Assembly (NCBI RefSeq): GCF_024227715.1
Contig: NZ_CP100448.1
Coordinates: 992,001-1,056,000, forward strand
DNA length: 64,000 bases
From: Halomarina litorea
GTDB taxonomy: Archaea > Halobacteriota > Halobacteria > Halobacteriales > Haloarculaceae
Direction: 5' to 3'
The position numbers and the translations under genes were made by a program. Below are positions 8,284-15,949 of the stretch, piece by piece (position 1 is the stretch's first letter; each line of letters opens with the position of its first letter). The notes under the pieces are model-generated. The model did not search any database. It was not told where the DNA came from and saw nothing but the letters and a program-made list of their open reading frames with translations.

Positions 8284-9078
8284 ATGAACACCGGTATCCA
8301 GGCACGACTCGACCGCATCGGGACAGACGGGAAGTTCCTCGTCGTCCCGATGGACCACGGCATCACGCTCGGTGCGGTAACAGGTCTCAAGGACATTGAA
8401 TCGACCATCGACGCGGTGACGCGCGGCGGCGCGGACTCCGTCCTCACCCAGAAGGGCATCGCCCCGCGCGTCCACGGCAACACGAACGGCGCGGGCTTCA
8501 TCGTCCACCTCAACGCCTCGACGGTCGTCGGCCCGGACGAGAACGACAAGCGCGTCACCGGCACCGTCGAGGAGGCGGTCCGCGCGGGCGCCGACGCCGT
8601 CTCCGTCCACCTCAACGTCGGCAGTAACTACGAGGGCAAACAGATGGAGGACCTCGCGCGGGTCACCGACGAGGCCGAACGCCTCGGGATGCCCGTCCTC
8701 GCGATGACGTACGCCCGCGGTCCCGGGGTGGACGAGTCCGACCCCGAGGCGCTCGGTCACGCGGCCCGTCTCGGCGAGGAACTCGGCGCACACGTCATCA
8801 AGACGGGTTACTCCGGCGACGCCGAGAGCTTCGAACACGTCGTGGAGTCGACGCGCCTGCCGGTCGTCATCGCGGGCGGCGAACCCGAGGGCGACAAGGC
8901 CACCCTCGAAGCCGTCCGCGGCGCGATGGACGCCGGCGGCGCGGGCGTCTCGATGGGCCGCTCCATCTTCCAGCACGACGACCCCGAGGCCATCACCCGC
9001 GCGGTCAGCGCCGTCGTCCACGACGACGCCAGCGCGGAGGACGCCCTCGAACGCGCGGGCTTCTCCACGCCGGTCTGA
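8284..9078 (+). CDS. 2-amino-3,7-dideoxy-D-threo-hept-6-ulosonate synthase
   Basis: A 264-residue DhnA-type class I aldolase. In archaea without DAHP synthase it joins 6-deoxy-5-ketofructose 1-phosphate with aspartate semialdehyde to start the shikimate pathway. Supporting stretches are FLVVPMDHGITLG, VHLNASTVVGPD, VSVHLNVGS, MTYARGPG, the Schiff-base lysine segment VIKTGYSGD and a phosphate-binding GGAGVSMGRSIF. It differs from the second aldolase of this family at 58636-59421, which has fructose-bisphosphate features. The location 28 bases after trpA, with the matching archaeal dehydroquinate synthase at 10707-11879, supports the shikimate assignment rather than glycolytic aldolase. Confidence 0.88.
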   Translation: MNTGIQARLDRIGTDGKFLVVPMDHGITLGAVTGLKDIESTIDAVTRGGADSVLTQKGIAPRVHGNTNGAGFIVHLNASTVVGPDENDKRVTGTVEEAVRAGADAVSVHLNVGSNYEGKQMEDLARVTDEAERLGMPVLAMTYARGPGVDESDPEALGHAARLGEELGAHVIKTGYSGDAESFEHVVESTRLPVVIAGGEPEGDKATLEAVRGAMDAGGAGVSMGRSIFQHDDPEAITRAVSAVVHDDASAEDALERAGFSTPV

Positions 9079-9154
9079 ACCGACCCCTCCTCACGACTGC
9101 CCGGGCCCGTCGGCGACGGGTACGCCTTTCCCCTCCCCTGCCCACGCACCACCC

Positions 9155-9928
9155 ATGGGAACGGTCTCGTACGACTTCGAGGGCGACACCGTCGCCGTCG
9201 CGGGCGGCGCGAGCGGCATCGGGCGGGCCGTCGCGCTGGCGTTCGCCCGCGCGGGCGCGAGCGTCGTCGTCGCCGACCTGCGCGAGCGCCCGGCCGACCA
9301 GCACGCGAGCGTGCCGACCCACCGCGTCGTCCACGAGGGCGGCGGGGACGCGGCGTTCGTCGAGACGGACGTCACCGACGTCGAGGCGGTGGACTCGCTC
9401 GTCGAGGCGACCCGCGAGTTCGGCGGCCTCGACGTCCTCGTCAACGCCGCGAGCGCGGTCGCTGGCGGGTCGTTGCTGGACGCCGACCCGGACTCGTTCG
9501 ACCTGGTCGTCGAGACGGCCACCCGGGGGACGCTCCTGGGGACGCGGGCCGCCGCCCGGGACTTCACCGAGCGAGGCGTCGAGGGTTGTGTCGTCAACGT
9601 GGTCCCGGTCGGGGCGTCGACCCCGACGAGCGACGACGTCGCCGCCGTGACAGCCGCTGGGGCGGTGCGGACGCTCACCCGCGAGTCGGCGCGCGAACTC
9701 GCCGGGGCGGGGGTCCGGGTGAACGCCGTGGTGCCGGGGCCGGGCGCGGCCTGCGTCGGCGACGGGGACGAACTATCGGAGATCGAAGAGCGCGTCCCCC
9801 TCGGGCGGCCGGGGTTCCCCGAGGATGTCGTCCCCGCGACGCTCTTTCTCGCCAGTGAGGGGGCGTCGTTCGCCACGGGCGAACTGCTGGCCGTCGACGG
9901 CGGGTGGGGCGTGCACGGCGAGGTGTGA
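9155..9928 (+). CDS. SDR-fold protein lacking the catalytic Ser-Tyr-Lys
   Basis: A 257-residue protein with a full SDR Rossmann fold: AGGASGIGRAVALAF (16-30), VVVADL, ETDVTDVEAV, and the C-terminal FPEDVVPATLFLASEGASFATGE stretch typical of fabG-like SDRs. The catalytic positions are replaced. NNAG reads NAAS (97-100), the serine after VVNV is V-P (150-151), and the YxxxK segment reads VTAAG (165-169). It may bind NAD(P) without being a normal dehydrogenase. It sits between the two archaeal shikimate-entry genes, and the HAD gene converges on it 7 bases downstream. Possible roles include a regulator or a non-catalytic partner; the sequence does not say. Confidence 0.8.
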   Translation: MGTVSYDFEGDTVAVAGGASGIGRAVALAFARAGASVVVADLRERPADQHASVPTHRVVHEGGGDAAFVETDVTDVEAVDSLVEATREFGGLDVLVNAASAVAGGSLLDADPDSFDLVVETATRGTLLGTRAAARDFTERGVEGCVVNVVPVGASTPTSDDVAAVTAAGAVRTLTRESARELAGAGVRVNAVVPGPGAACVGDGDELSEIEERVPLGRPGFPEDVVPATLFLASEGASFATGELLAVDGGWGVHGEV

Positions 9929-9935
9929 GCGCGCC

Positions 9936-10613
9936 CTACAGCAACGCGGGCAGGTCTGCGAGGGTGTCGAGCGTGTGGTCCGGCGCGGGATGCGGGTCCG
10001 GGGTGCGCTCGTCCGCGGTCGGATACCACACCGACCGGAGGCCCTCGCGGTTCGCGCCGGTCACGTCCGCCCGGAGGGAGTTGCCGACGTAGAGCGTGCG
10101 CGCCGGGTCGGCGTCGAGAGTGGCGAGCGCCCGACGGAAGGGGTAAGCGCTGGGCTTCAGTCCCCGGTCGGGCGTGGCGAACACGCGCACGTCGAAGGCG
10201 TCCTCGATGCCGAGGGCGGCGAGTTTCGCCGACTGGGTCGTCCGCCCGCCGTTCGTGACGAGACCGACGGCCACGTCTCGGTCGCGGACGGCGGCGAGTG
10301 CGTCTGTCGCGCCGGGGCGAAACCGGACCGCCGCGGGGTCGGACGCCACTCTGAAGGCGGTGGCGAGGCGCGGCGCGAGGGAGGGGTCGCCGCCGACCCG
10401 TCGCGCCGCCGCGGCGAACAGGTAGGTGTAGAACTCGTGGGCGGTGGCGGCGGTCGGCACGTCGGCGAACGCCGCGCGCACCGCGTCAGCGTCGAACGGG
10501 AGGGCGAGGTCGGCGTGGTCTGCCGCCGCGGCCAGTCGCTCGGCGAGGGTGCGGCGGTGTTCACAGAGGGTGTCGTCGAGGTCGAAGAGAACCGCAGTCG
10601 GGGGGACCGTCAC
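9936..10613 (-). CDS. HAD-superfamily hydrolase
   Basis: A 225-residue haloacid-dehalogenase phosphatase. It shows motif I VLFDLDDTL at the N terminus, motif II VGLVTNGG, motif III lysine in RGLKPSAYPF, and motif IV as VGNSLRADVTGA. A helical cap (about residues 20-90) marks subfamily IA, such as phosphoglycolate or 2-haloacid-type phosphatases. The GTG at 10613 is the start that puts motif I at residue 6. The open frame continues upstream antisense to aroB' and is not coding there. Its stop is 7 bases from the SDR stop (convergent). The substrate is unknown. Confidence 0.85.
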   Translation of the reverse strand: MTVPPTAVLFDLDDTLCEHRRTLAERLAAAADHADLALPFDADAVRAAFADVPTAATAHEFYTYLFAAAARRVGGDPSLAPRLATAFRVASDPAAVRFRPGATDALAAVRDRDVAVGLVTNGGRTTQSAKLAALGIEDAFDVRVFATPDRGLKPSAYPFRRALATLDADPARTLYVGNSLRADVTGANREGLRSVWYPTADERTPDPHPAPDHTLDTLADLPALL

Positions 10614-10674
10614 TGACGACTCTACCCGGTTCGCGACGAAAAGGGTTGCGTGTACGCCAGTACCGGTTCCACCA

Positions 10675-10683
10675 CGTTCAATA
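10675..10683 (+). promoter_or_regulatory. TATA element of 3-dehydroquinate synthase II gene
   Basis: CGTTCAATA lies 24-32 bases upstream of the ATG at 10707, consistent with leaderless transcription. Confidence 0.5.
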
Positions 10684-10706
10684 GCGCCCGTCGCAAGCCA
10701 CCGACA

Positions 10707-11879
10707 ATGACACGTGCCGTCTGGCTGAAGGCAGACGACGAGGTGGGAGACTGGGACGCGCGACGCCAGCGAATCACCGCCGGCCTCGAAGCCGGCGTGG
10801 ACTGGGTGCTCGTCGACCGGGAGGACGTGGCTCGCGTCCGGGAACTCGGGCAGGTGAACGTCGCGGCGTTCGCGGGCGACGACGTCCACGTGATGGACGC
10901 CGAACCCGACGCCGAACCAGACCACGACGCCACCCCCGACGCCCTCGTCGTCGGGAAGGGAACCGAGGGAGACGGCACGGTCGACCTGCCGAACGACCTC
11001 TCGGGGTCGGCGGACCTCACCGCCGTCCGCCGAAACGGCGCACAGGGCGTCTACGTCCGCATCCGCGACCAGCGCTACGAGACGTTCGCGGAGGAGGCGG
11101 CCCGCGACGCCGACTTCACCATCGTCGTCGGCGAGGACTGGAAGATCATCCCGCTGGAGAACCTCATCGCCCGCATCGGCGAGGAGACGGACCTCGTCGC
11201 GGGCGTCACCACCGCCGAGGAGGCCCGAACGGCCTTCGAGACGCTCGAACTCGGCGCGGACGCCGTCCTCCTCGACACGGACGACCCGGACGTCATCCGG
11301 GAGACGGTCGACCTGCGCGACGCGGCCGAACGCGAACACCTCGACCTGACGTGGGCCACTGTGACGGCCATCGAACAGACCGGGAGCGCGGACCGCGTTT
11401 GCGTTGACACCGGGAGCCTGTTCGACCACGACGAAGGGATGCTCGTCGGGTCGATGTCTCGAGGGCTGTTCTTCGTCCACGCCGAGACGGCCGAGTCGCC
11501 GTACGTCGCCTCCCGCCCCTTCCGGGTGAACGCGGGTGCCGTCCACGCCTACGTCCGCACGCCCGACGGCAAGACGAAGTACCTCGCCGAACTCACGAGC
11601 GGGGACGAGGTGCAGGTCGTCGACACCGAGGGGAACACCCGCGAGGCCATCGTCGGGCGCTCGAAGATAGAGAAACGCCCGATGTTCCGCGTGCAGGCGG
11701 AGGTCGAAGGCGACCGCATCGAGACGCTCCTCCAGAACGCCGAGACCATCAAGGTCGCCACCCGCGAGGGCCGGACGGCCGTCACCGACCTACAGGAGGG
11801 CGACGAGGTTCTCGTCCACTACGAGGACACCGCCCGCCACTTCGGCGAACAGGTCGAGGAGTCCATCATCGAGCAGTAG
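10707..11879 (+). CDS. aroB': 3-dehydroquinate synthase II (archaeal type)
   Basis: A 390-residue archaeal 3-dehydroquinate synthase. This family uses NAD to convert 2-amino-3,7-dideoxy-threo-hept-6-ulosonate to 3-dehydroquinate and is unrelated to bacterial AroB. Characteristic stretches are VWLKADDEVGDWDARR, WKIIPLENLIA, VDTGSLFDHDEGMLVGS, SRGLFFVHAE, RPFRVNAGAVHAYV and GKTKYLAELTSGDEV. The haloarchaeal protein carries a longer acidic segment around residues 68-85. Together with the ADH synthase at 8284-9078 it completes the archaeal entry to the shikimate pathway. The partners are about 1.6 kb apart, separated by a degenerate SDR and an opposite-strand HAD gene. Confidence 0.95.
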   Translation: MTRAVWLKADDEVGDWDARRQRITAGLEAGVDWVLVDREDVARVRELGQVNVAAFAGDDVHVMDAEPDAEPDHDATPDALVVGKGTEGDGTVDLPNDLSGSADLTAVRRNGAQGVYVRIRDQRYETFAEEAARDADFTIVVGEDWKIIPLENLIARIGEETDLVAGVTTAEEARTAFETLELGADAVLLDTDDPDVIRETVDLRDAAEREHLDLTWATVTAIEQTGSADRVCVDTGSLFDHDEGMLVGSMSRGLFFVHAETAESPYVASRPFRVNAGAVHAYVRTPDGKTKYLAELTSGDEVQVVDTEGNTREAIVGRSKIEKRPMFRVQAEVEGDRIETLLQNAETIKVATREGRTAVTDLQEGDEVLVHYEDTARHFGEQVEESIIEQ

Positions 11880-11937
11880 GTCCCGTTCGACGCCCCGACC
11901 ACAACGCTCTTTCTCGCCTGCCGGGTACTCCCGGGCG

Positions 11938-12723
11938 ATGACGCTCTCCAGACGCCGCCTCCTCCTCGCCGGGGGGAGCGCGGCCGCGGTCGGCCTGAGT
12001 GGCTGTCTCGGTCTCGGCGGGGACGCGCCCGACGACCCGAACGAGACGAGCGGTTCGAACGGGACCGACGCCGGTGGGAACGGGTCGGCCTCGACGACTA
12101 CGCCCGCCGAGGTCGACGGCCCCATCGCGAACGCCCCCGTCCCCAACGACCCCGGGGAGTTCACCTACGCGCGGATGGGGTCCGGCGACCTGCCGACGTT
12201 CACCTACTTCGGCAACTGGAAGTGCCCCTTCTGTGCCCGGTTCAGCGTCGACATCCTCGGTGACCTCGTGACGCAGTACGTCGCCTCGGGCCGACTCGAC
12301 ATGGAGTACCGGGGGCTGGCGTACGTCAACGGCGAGCCGTTCCTCGGGCCGGACGCGCCGCGGGCGACCCGCGCGGGACTGGCCGTCTGGGCCGTCGACC
12401 CCGAGCGCTACTGGCCGTACCACGAGTACGTCATGGCCAACCAACCGTCCGAGGCGCGGGAGTGGGCCACCGCCGACCGCCTCGTCGAGTTCGCCCGCGC
12501 CGCGGGCGTCTCGGACCCCGAGGCCGTCCGCGAGCGACTGGACGACGAGGCGTTCGAGCGGGCCGTCGAGGAGACGAGCGCCCGCGCGAGCGAGTTGGAA
12601 CTCCGCGGCACCCCGTCGCTCCTCGTCGACGGGACCGTCGTCAGCCCCTTCGCCCGGGAGAGCGGCGACATCGTCGCCAATCCGGAGATGTACGAACTGC
12701 TCGACTCGCTCGCGGAGGGATGA
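11938..12723 (+). CDS. DsbA-like thioredoxin-fold lipoprotein (Tat-exported)
   Basis: A 261-residue secreted thiol oxidoreductase. The N terminus has a twin-arginine signal (SRRRLLLAGG) followed by the lipobox LSGC (C23), so it is probably Tat-exported and lipid-anchored outside the membrane. A Ser/Thr/Gly/Asp-rich linker (30-60) leads to the thioredoxin fold with the active site C96-P-F-C99 in FGNWKCPFC, and a cis-proline segment RGTPSLLV near the C terminus. The four-base overlap with the following DsbB-like gene indicates a disulfide-forming pair. The DsbB partner carries a frameshift, so the pair may no longer cycle. Confidence 0.9.
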   Translation: MTLSRRRLLLAGGSAAAVGLSGCLGLGGDAPDDPNETSGSNGTDAGGNGSASTTTPAEVDGPIANAPVPNDPGEFTYARMGSGDLPTFTYFGNWKCPFCARFSVDILGDLVTQYVASGRLDMEYRGLAYVNGEPFLGPDAPRATRAGLAVWAVDPERYWPYHEYVMANQPSEAREWATADRLVEFARAAGVSDPEAVRERLDDEAFERAVEETSARASELELRGTPSLLVDGTVVSPFARESGDIVANPEMYELLDSLAEG

Positions 12724-13153
12724 CCCGGCCCACCCGACTCGCCGCCCGGCCAGTCCTCGCCGCGGCGACCCTCACCGCCCTCGTCTCGACGGCCGGGAGC
12801 CTCTACTTCAGCCTCGGGATGGGACTCGTCCCCTGCGAACTCTGCTGGTGCCAGCGCGTGCTGATGTACCCGCTGGTGGTCATCTTCGGCGTGGCGACGT
12901 GGGAGGAGGACCGCGTGGGCGTGTTCCGGACCGTCCTGTCCCTGTCGGCGCTAGGAGGGGCATCGCGGCCTACCACTCGTACCTGCAACTGACCGCCGAC
13001 GCGTTCTGTTCGTTCGGCGGGTCCTGTGCCGTCGTCCAGTACCGACTGCCTGTGCTGGGGCTGTCGATTCCGCACCTCTCGTTCGTGGGGTTCCTGCTGG
13101 TGACGATACTCGTGGTCGGCGCGGTTCGGAGCGACCGAGAACCACGGCGCTGA
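12720..13153 (+). pseudogene. DsbB-like disulfide oxidoreductase, single-base frameshift
   Basis: The ATG at 12720 overlaps the DsbA-like stop. The first part encodes a DsbB N terminus with membrane segments and the quinone-linked thiol motif PCELCWCQR (C39, C42, C44). At the G-run 12957-12960 the frame is lost: after LSALGG the original frame reads into a short missense tail. The rest (IAAYHSYLQLTAD, then the CSFGGSC loop cysteines and two membrane segments) continues in another frame to the stop at 13151-13153. Adding one G restores a 144-residue protein, the normal DsbB size. This is either a true pseudogene, a programmed slip, or a homopolymer sequencing error. Confidence 0.85.
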
Positions 13154-13191
13154 GTGGTGAGAGCGGCGATACCGGCGATCATCGAGGACCG

Positions 13192-14049
13192 CTACTCGGC
13201 CTCCGCGGGGTCCACGACCTCGCCCGTCTCGGGGGAGACGCCCACCTGTTCGCAGAGGTCCGCCATCGGGCAGGCCTCCGGGTCGTCCAGACACGCGGGG
13301 TTCCGCGCGGAGCAGTACTCGCGCCCGAACTGGATGGAGGCGGTGTGGCCGAAGCCGCACTTCTCGGCGGGGACCTGTGATTCGAGGACCTGCCTCACCT
13401 GTTCGTGATCGGCGTCGGCGGGCGCGATTCCCATCCGCCGGTAGATGCGGTGGACGTGGGTGTCGACGGGGAAGACGCCGCCCCGTCCGCCCGCGAACAG
13501 GAGGACGCAGTCGGCCGTCTTCGGCCCGACGCCCTTCATGTCGAGAAGGGCCTCGCGCACCGCGTCGTAGTCCTCCTCGCGGACGAACGCGTCGAACTCG
13601 GTCGCGCCGCCGTACTCCTCTTCGACCCGCCGCGCGATTCGGGTGATGGTCTCGGACTTCTGGTTGTAGAGACCCGCAGCGGAGATGGTCTCGGCGAGTT
13701 CGTCTCGGTCGGCGGTCGCGAGGGACTCCGCGAGGTCTCCACCACCATAGCGCCCTATCAACTCGTCGTGGGCCGGTTGGCTCGCCTTGTCGCTCGTGTT
13801 CTGCGAGAGGATGGTGCGGACCAGACACTCGAAGGCGTCCTGTCCATCACCAGAACGCTCTGCGTTCTGGTTAGCTCGCGAATCGCTCTGCGATTCGCGA
13901 ACCCCGTACGTCTTTTGCCAGTAGAGGTCCCCGAGTCGGTCGACGACCGTCTCCGCGCGGGAGGTTCCGTCCCCTGGCTGGAACTGGTCGAACCGCCCGC
14001 CGCCTGTCTCGCCGCCGGAGATGTTCTCCGCGGGTTCGTCCTCGCTCAT
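13192..14049 (-). CDS. nth: endonuclease III with internal palindrome-derived insertion
   Basis: A 285-residue base-excision DNA glycosylase/AP lyase acting on oxidised pyrimidines. It contains the helix-hairpin-helix with catalytic K177 in MKGVGPKTADCVLL, D196 in FPVDTHVHRIYRR, and the [4Fe-4S] ligands C246, C253, C260 and C266. Spacing is 6-6-5, against the bacterial 6-2-5. A low-complexity N terminus of about 30 residues precedes the fold. Residues 50-68 (VRESQSDSRANQNAERS and flanks) come from two consecutive palindromes and separate the N-terminal helix from DAFECLVRTILSQNTSD; this looks like an insertion. The key residues are intact, so activity is likely. Confidence 0.93.
   Translation of the reverse strand: MSEDEPAENISGGETGGGRFDQFQPGDGTSRAETVVDRLGDLYWQKTYGVRESQSDSRANQNAERSGDGQDAFECLVRTILSQNTSDKASQPAHDELIGRYGGGDLAESLATADRDELAETISAAGLYNQKSETITRIARRVEEEYGGATEFDAFVREEDYDAVREALLDMKGVGPKTADCVLLFAGGRGGVFPVDTHVHRIYRRMGIAPADADHEQVRQVLESQVPAEKCGFGHTASIQFGREYCSARNPACLDDPEACPMADLCEQVGVSPETGEVVDPAEAE
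13849..13900. repeat. two adjacent palindromes inside nth
   Basis: Palindrome 1 is ACCAGAACG / CGTTCTGGT around CTCTG (13849-13871). Palindrome 2 is TCGCGAATCG / CGATTCGCGA around CTCTG (13876-13900). Written with a triloop, both read CGC-TCT-GCG. They encode 15-18 extra residues in Nth without breaking the frame. Confidence 0.85.
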
Positions 14050-14140
14050 ACTACCCGTTCGGGGTGCGGGCGGAAACCCCCTCGCGTCGGCGTGCAGGTT
14101 GCCGGTGTCTCGTCGCTGTCGGCCGTACGCTCTCGGGGCC

Positions 14141-14160
14141 TCGCCACCCCGAGGTGGCGA
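14141..14160. repeat. hairpin between DUF371 and nth genes
   Basis: TCGCCACC / GGTGGCGA with a four-base loop, in the 139-base gap downstream of the DUF371 gene and upstream of nth (both on minus). It could act as a terminator stem or belong to the palindrome family. No T-run follows on the minus strand. Confidence 0.45.
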
Positions 14161-14188
14161 CCACCGCCGCGACGGTACGCCCGACCGC

Positions 14189-14617
14189 TCACTCCACGCG
14201 CAGGGTTACTGTCAGGTCCGCCCCGTCGGCGAGGGCGGCGACGAGGTCGCGGTCGATGTCGTCGGCGCTGGCGTCGGCCCCGACCATGACGGTGCGGTCG
14301 TCGGCGTAGTCGCTCGTGCGAAAGACCATGCTCCGGTCGTCCTCGAAGGTGAGGTCCGGGTGCCCCCGGCCCGTGACGGTCTGTTCGTGGTCCCCGGCGG
14401 TGAGCGTCGCGGTGATGGTCGCGCCGCGGTCGCGGCAGGCCGACACGAACCCCTCGTCGAGGGCCGCGGGGGTGCAGTCGGCCTCGACGCCGAGGATGCA
14501 GTCGCCGGCGGGGGTCAGCCAGTCGTCGCTCGTCACCTCGAAGGTGCTCTCGTGGGTCGCACTCACGTGTTCGTGGCCGGCGGCGTGGACCGTCACGGAC
14601 CGCTCGTCGGATGCCAT
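14189..14617 (-). CDS. DUF371 family protein
   Basis: A 142-residue archaeal protein of the DUF371 (COG2090) family, function unknown. Recognisable are AAGHEHVSATHESTFEVT, followed by LTPAGDCILGVEADC and GRGHPDLTF, the signature histidine/glycine pattern of the family. Two adjacent ATGs (14617 and 14620) can start it. A CTCAAGTG promoter-like element lies 25-35 bases upstream in the divergent intergenic region. The protein is compact, with no membrane segment and no obvious catalytic residues. Confidence 0.8.
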   Translation of the reverse strand: MASDERSVTVHAAGHEHVSATHESTFEVTSDDWLTPAGDCILGVEADCTPAALDEGFVSACRDRGATITATLTAGDHEQTVTGRGHPDLTFEDDRSMVFRTSDYADDRTVMVGADASADDIDRDLVAALADGADLTVTLRVE

Positions 14618-14923
14618 CATTGCCGCGTGGTCCTCGCCCCGCACACTTGAGGCGGTCGTTCCCGGTGCGACCTACTTATACCTCGGACGTGTACCGTGTG
14701 AACCAGTGTCGAACCGGCCGCTCGGTGGCCCTAGACGCCTCGGGTGCTGTGAACTAGGAAACCTTTAAGTGTCGCGTCCCAATACTACTACGTACCAGAA
14801 CGCCTCCGCGCGTCCCGGTGTATCGCACGGCGACCAGAATGACAGGAGACCCTGATTATCGACCGGTTGCGACACCCCCGCGAGCCCGGGCTCTCGGAGT
14901 CGGTAATGGACAGTAGCTTAACC
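14618..14923 (+). promoter_or_regulatory. 306-base control region with two TATA elements and a possible 20-residue leader ORF
   Basis: CTACTTATAC at 14672-14681 and CCTTTAAG at 14762-14769 are both strong haloarchaeal TATA-like boxes. Twenty-six bases after the first, GTG at 14706 opens a 20-codon frame ending TAA at 14768, inside the second box. The second box should give a transcript starting near 14795, leaving about 130 bases of leader before the coiled-coil gene ATG at 14924. That is long for this group. Further GGTAAT at 14903-14908 could serve as a weak proximal element. Confidence 0.45.
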
Positions 14924-15814
14924 ATGGCAGAGACTATCGACGAATCCAAGAACGTAGAACTAACCGAAGAGGACCTCGAAACCAAATCCAAAGGCGAGCT
15001 CATCAAGCGCGCCGGTCAGCTCCGTGACCGACGCAACGAGCTCAACCAGATGGCGTCCGAGCGCGCGTCCAAGCGCGACGAGCTGAACGCCAAGACTCGC
15101 GAGAAGGTCGACGAGGCCCAGGAACACCGCGAGAAGCGCGACGAGCTCAACGAGCAGGTTCAGGAGCACAAGCAGAAGCGCAACGATCTCAACGCGAAGG
15201 CCAACGAGCTGTTCTCGGAAGTCGACGACGCCAAGTCCGACCTCGACCTCGACGACGGCAAGAGCCTCGACCAGCTCAAAGAGGAGATCGAGAAGCTCGA
15301 ATTTCGACAGCAGACCGAGGTTCTGAGCTCCGAGGACGAGCGCGAACTCATCGAGAAGATCGAGAAGAAGCGCGACCAGTACCAAGAGCGCAAGTCGAAG
15401 CTCGACGACACCGACGGCATCGACGAGATCAAAGAGGAGGCCCAGGAGGTCCGCGCCGAGGCGAGCCAGCACCACCAGAAGGTCACCGAACTCGCCGACG
15501 AGGCCCAGGAACACCACAACCAGATGATCGAGGCCTACCGCGAGGCCGACGACATCCGTGACGAGGCCGACGAGTGGCACGAGAAGTTCGTCGACGCCCA
15601 GGAGGCCGCCGACCGCCACCACGAGGACTTCGTCCGCGTCCAGAAGCGCCTGCGCGAGATGGACAAGGAGGAGGAGAAAGAGCGCAAGGACGAGCGCGCC
15701 GCCAAGCGCGAGGAGGCCAAGCAGGAGGCCGAGGAGATCTATCAGAAGTTCAAGGAGGGCGAGACCCTCGACACCGAGGACCTGATGAAGCTCCAGAAGT
15801 CCGGGCTGCTCTAA
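14924..15814 (+). CDS. COG1340-like archaeal coiled-coil protein
   Basis: A 296-residue soluble protein that is almost entirely coiled coil, with heptads of Asp/Glu/Lys/Arg and repeated RDELN-type units (for example KRDELNAKTREK, KRDELNEQVQEH, KRNDLNAKANEL). It corresponds to the uncharacterised archaeal coiled-coil family COG1340, whose role is unknown; membrane or chromosome organisation has been guessed. I chose the ATG at 14924 (MAETIDES), because the frame upstream has no coding character. The C terminus ends with a short conserved tail (EDLMKLQKSGLL). Codon use is strongly biased to CGC and GAG, suggesting high expression, in line with two strong TATA boxes upstream. Confidence 0.8.
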   Translation: MAETIDESKNVELTEEDLETKSKGELIKRAGQLRDRRNELNQMASERASKRDELNAKTREKVDEAQEHREKRDELNEQVQEHKQKRNDLNAKANELFSEVDDAKSDLDLDDGKSLDQLKEEIEKLEFRQQTEVLSSEDERELIEKIEKKRDQYQERKSKLDDTDGIDEIKEEAQEVRAEASQHHQKVTELADEAQEHHNQMIEAYREADDIRDEADEWHEKFVDAQEAADRHHEDFVRVQKRLREMDKEEEKERKDERAAKREEAKQEAEEIYQKFKEGETLDTEDLMKLQKSGLL

Positions 15815-15949
15815 GCGGGACACCGGGGTCTTCCCGCGTTCTACGTTCGTTTTTCACGACGCCCGACGGGAGAGCGACCGCGCCGTTCTGACGGAATTCA
15901 CGGACCGACCAGCGACCGCTCTGCAGCGACCGCTCTGACCAGCGACGGC

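Noticed and set aside
9936-11546. 536-residue open frame on minus covering the HAD gene and aroB'
   Set aside because: Only the first 225 codons from 10613 have HAD motifs; the rest is the mirror of aroB', a typical high-GC shadow.
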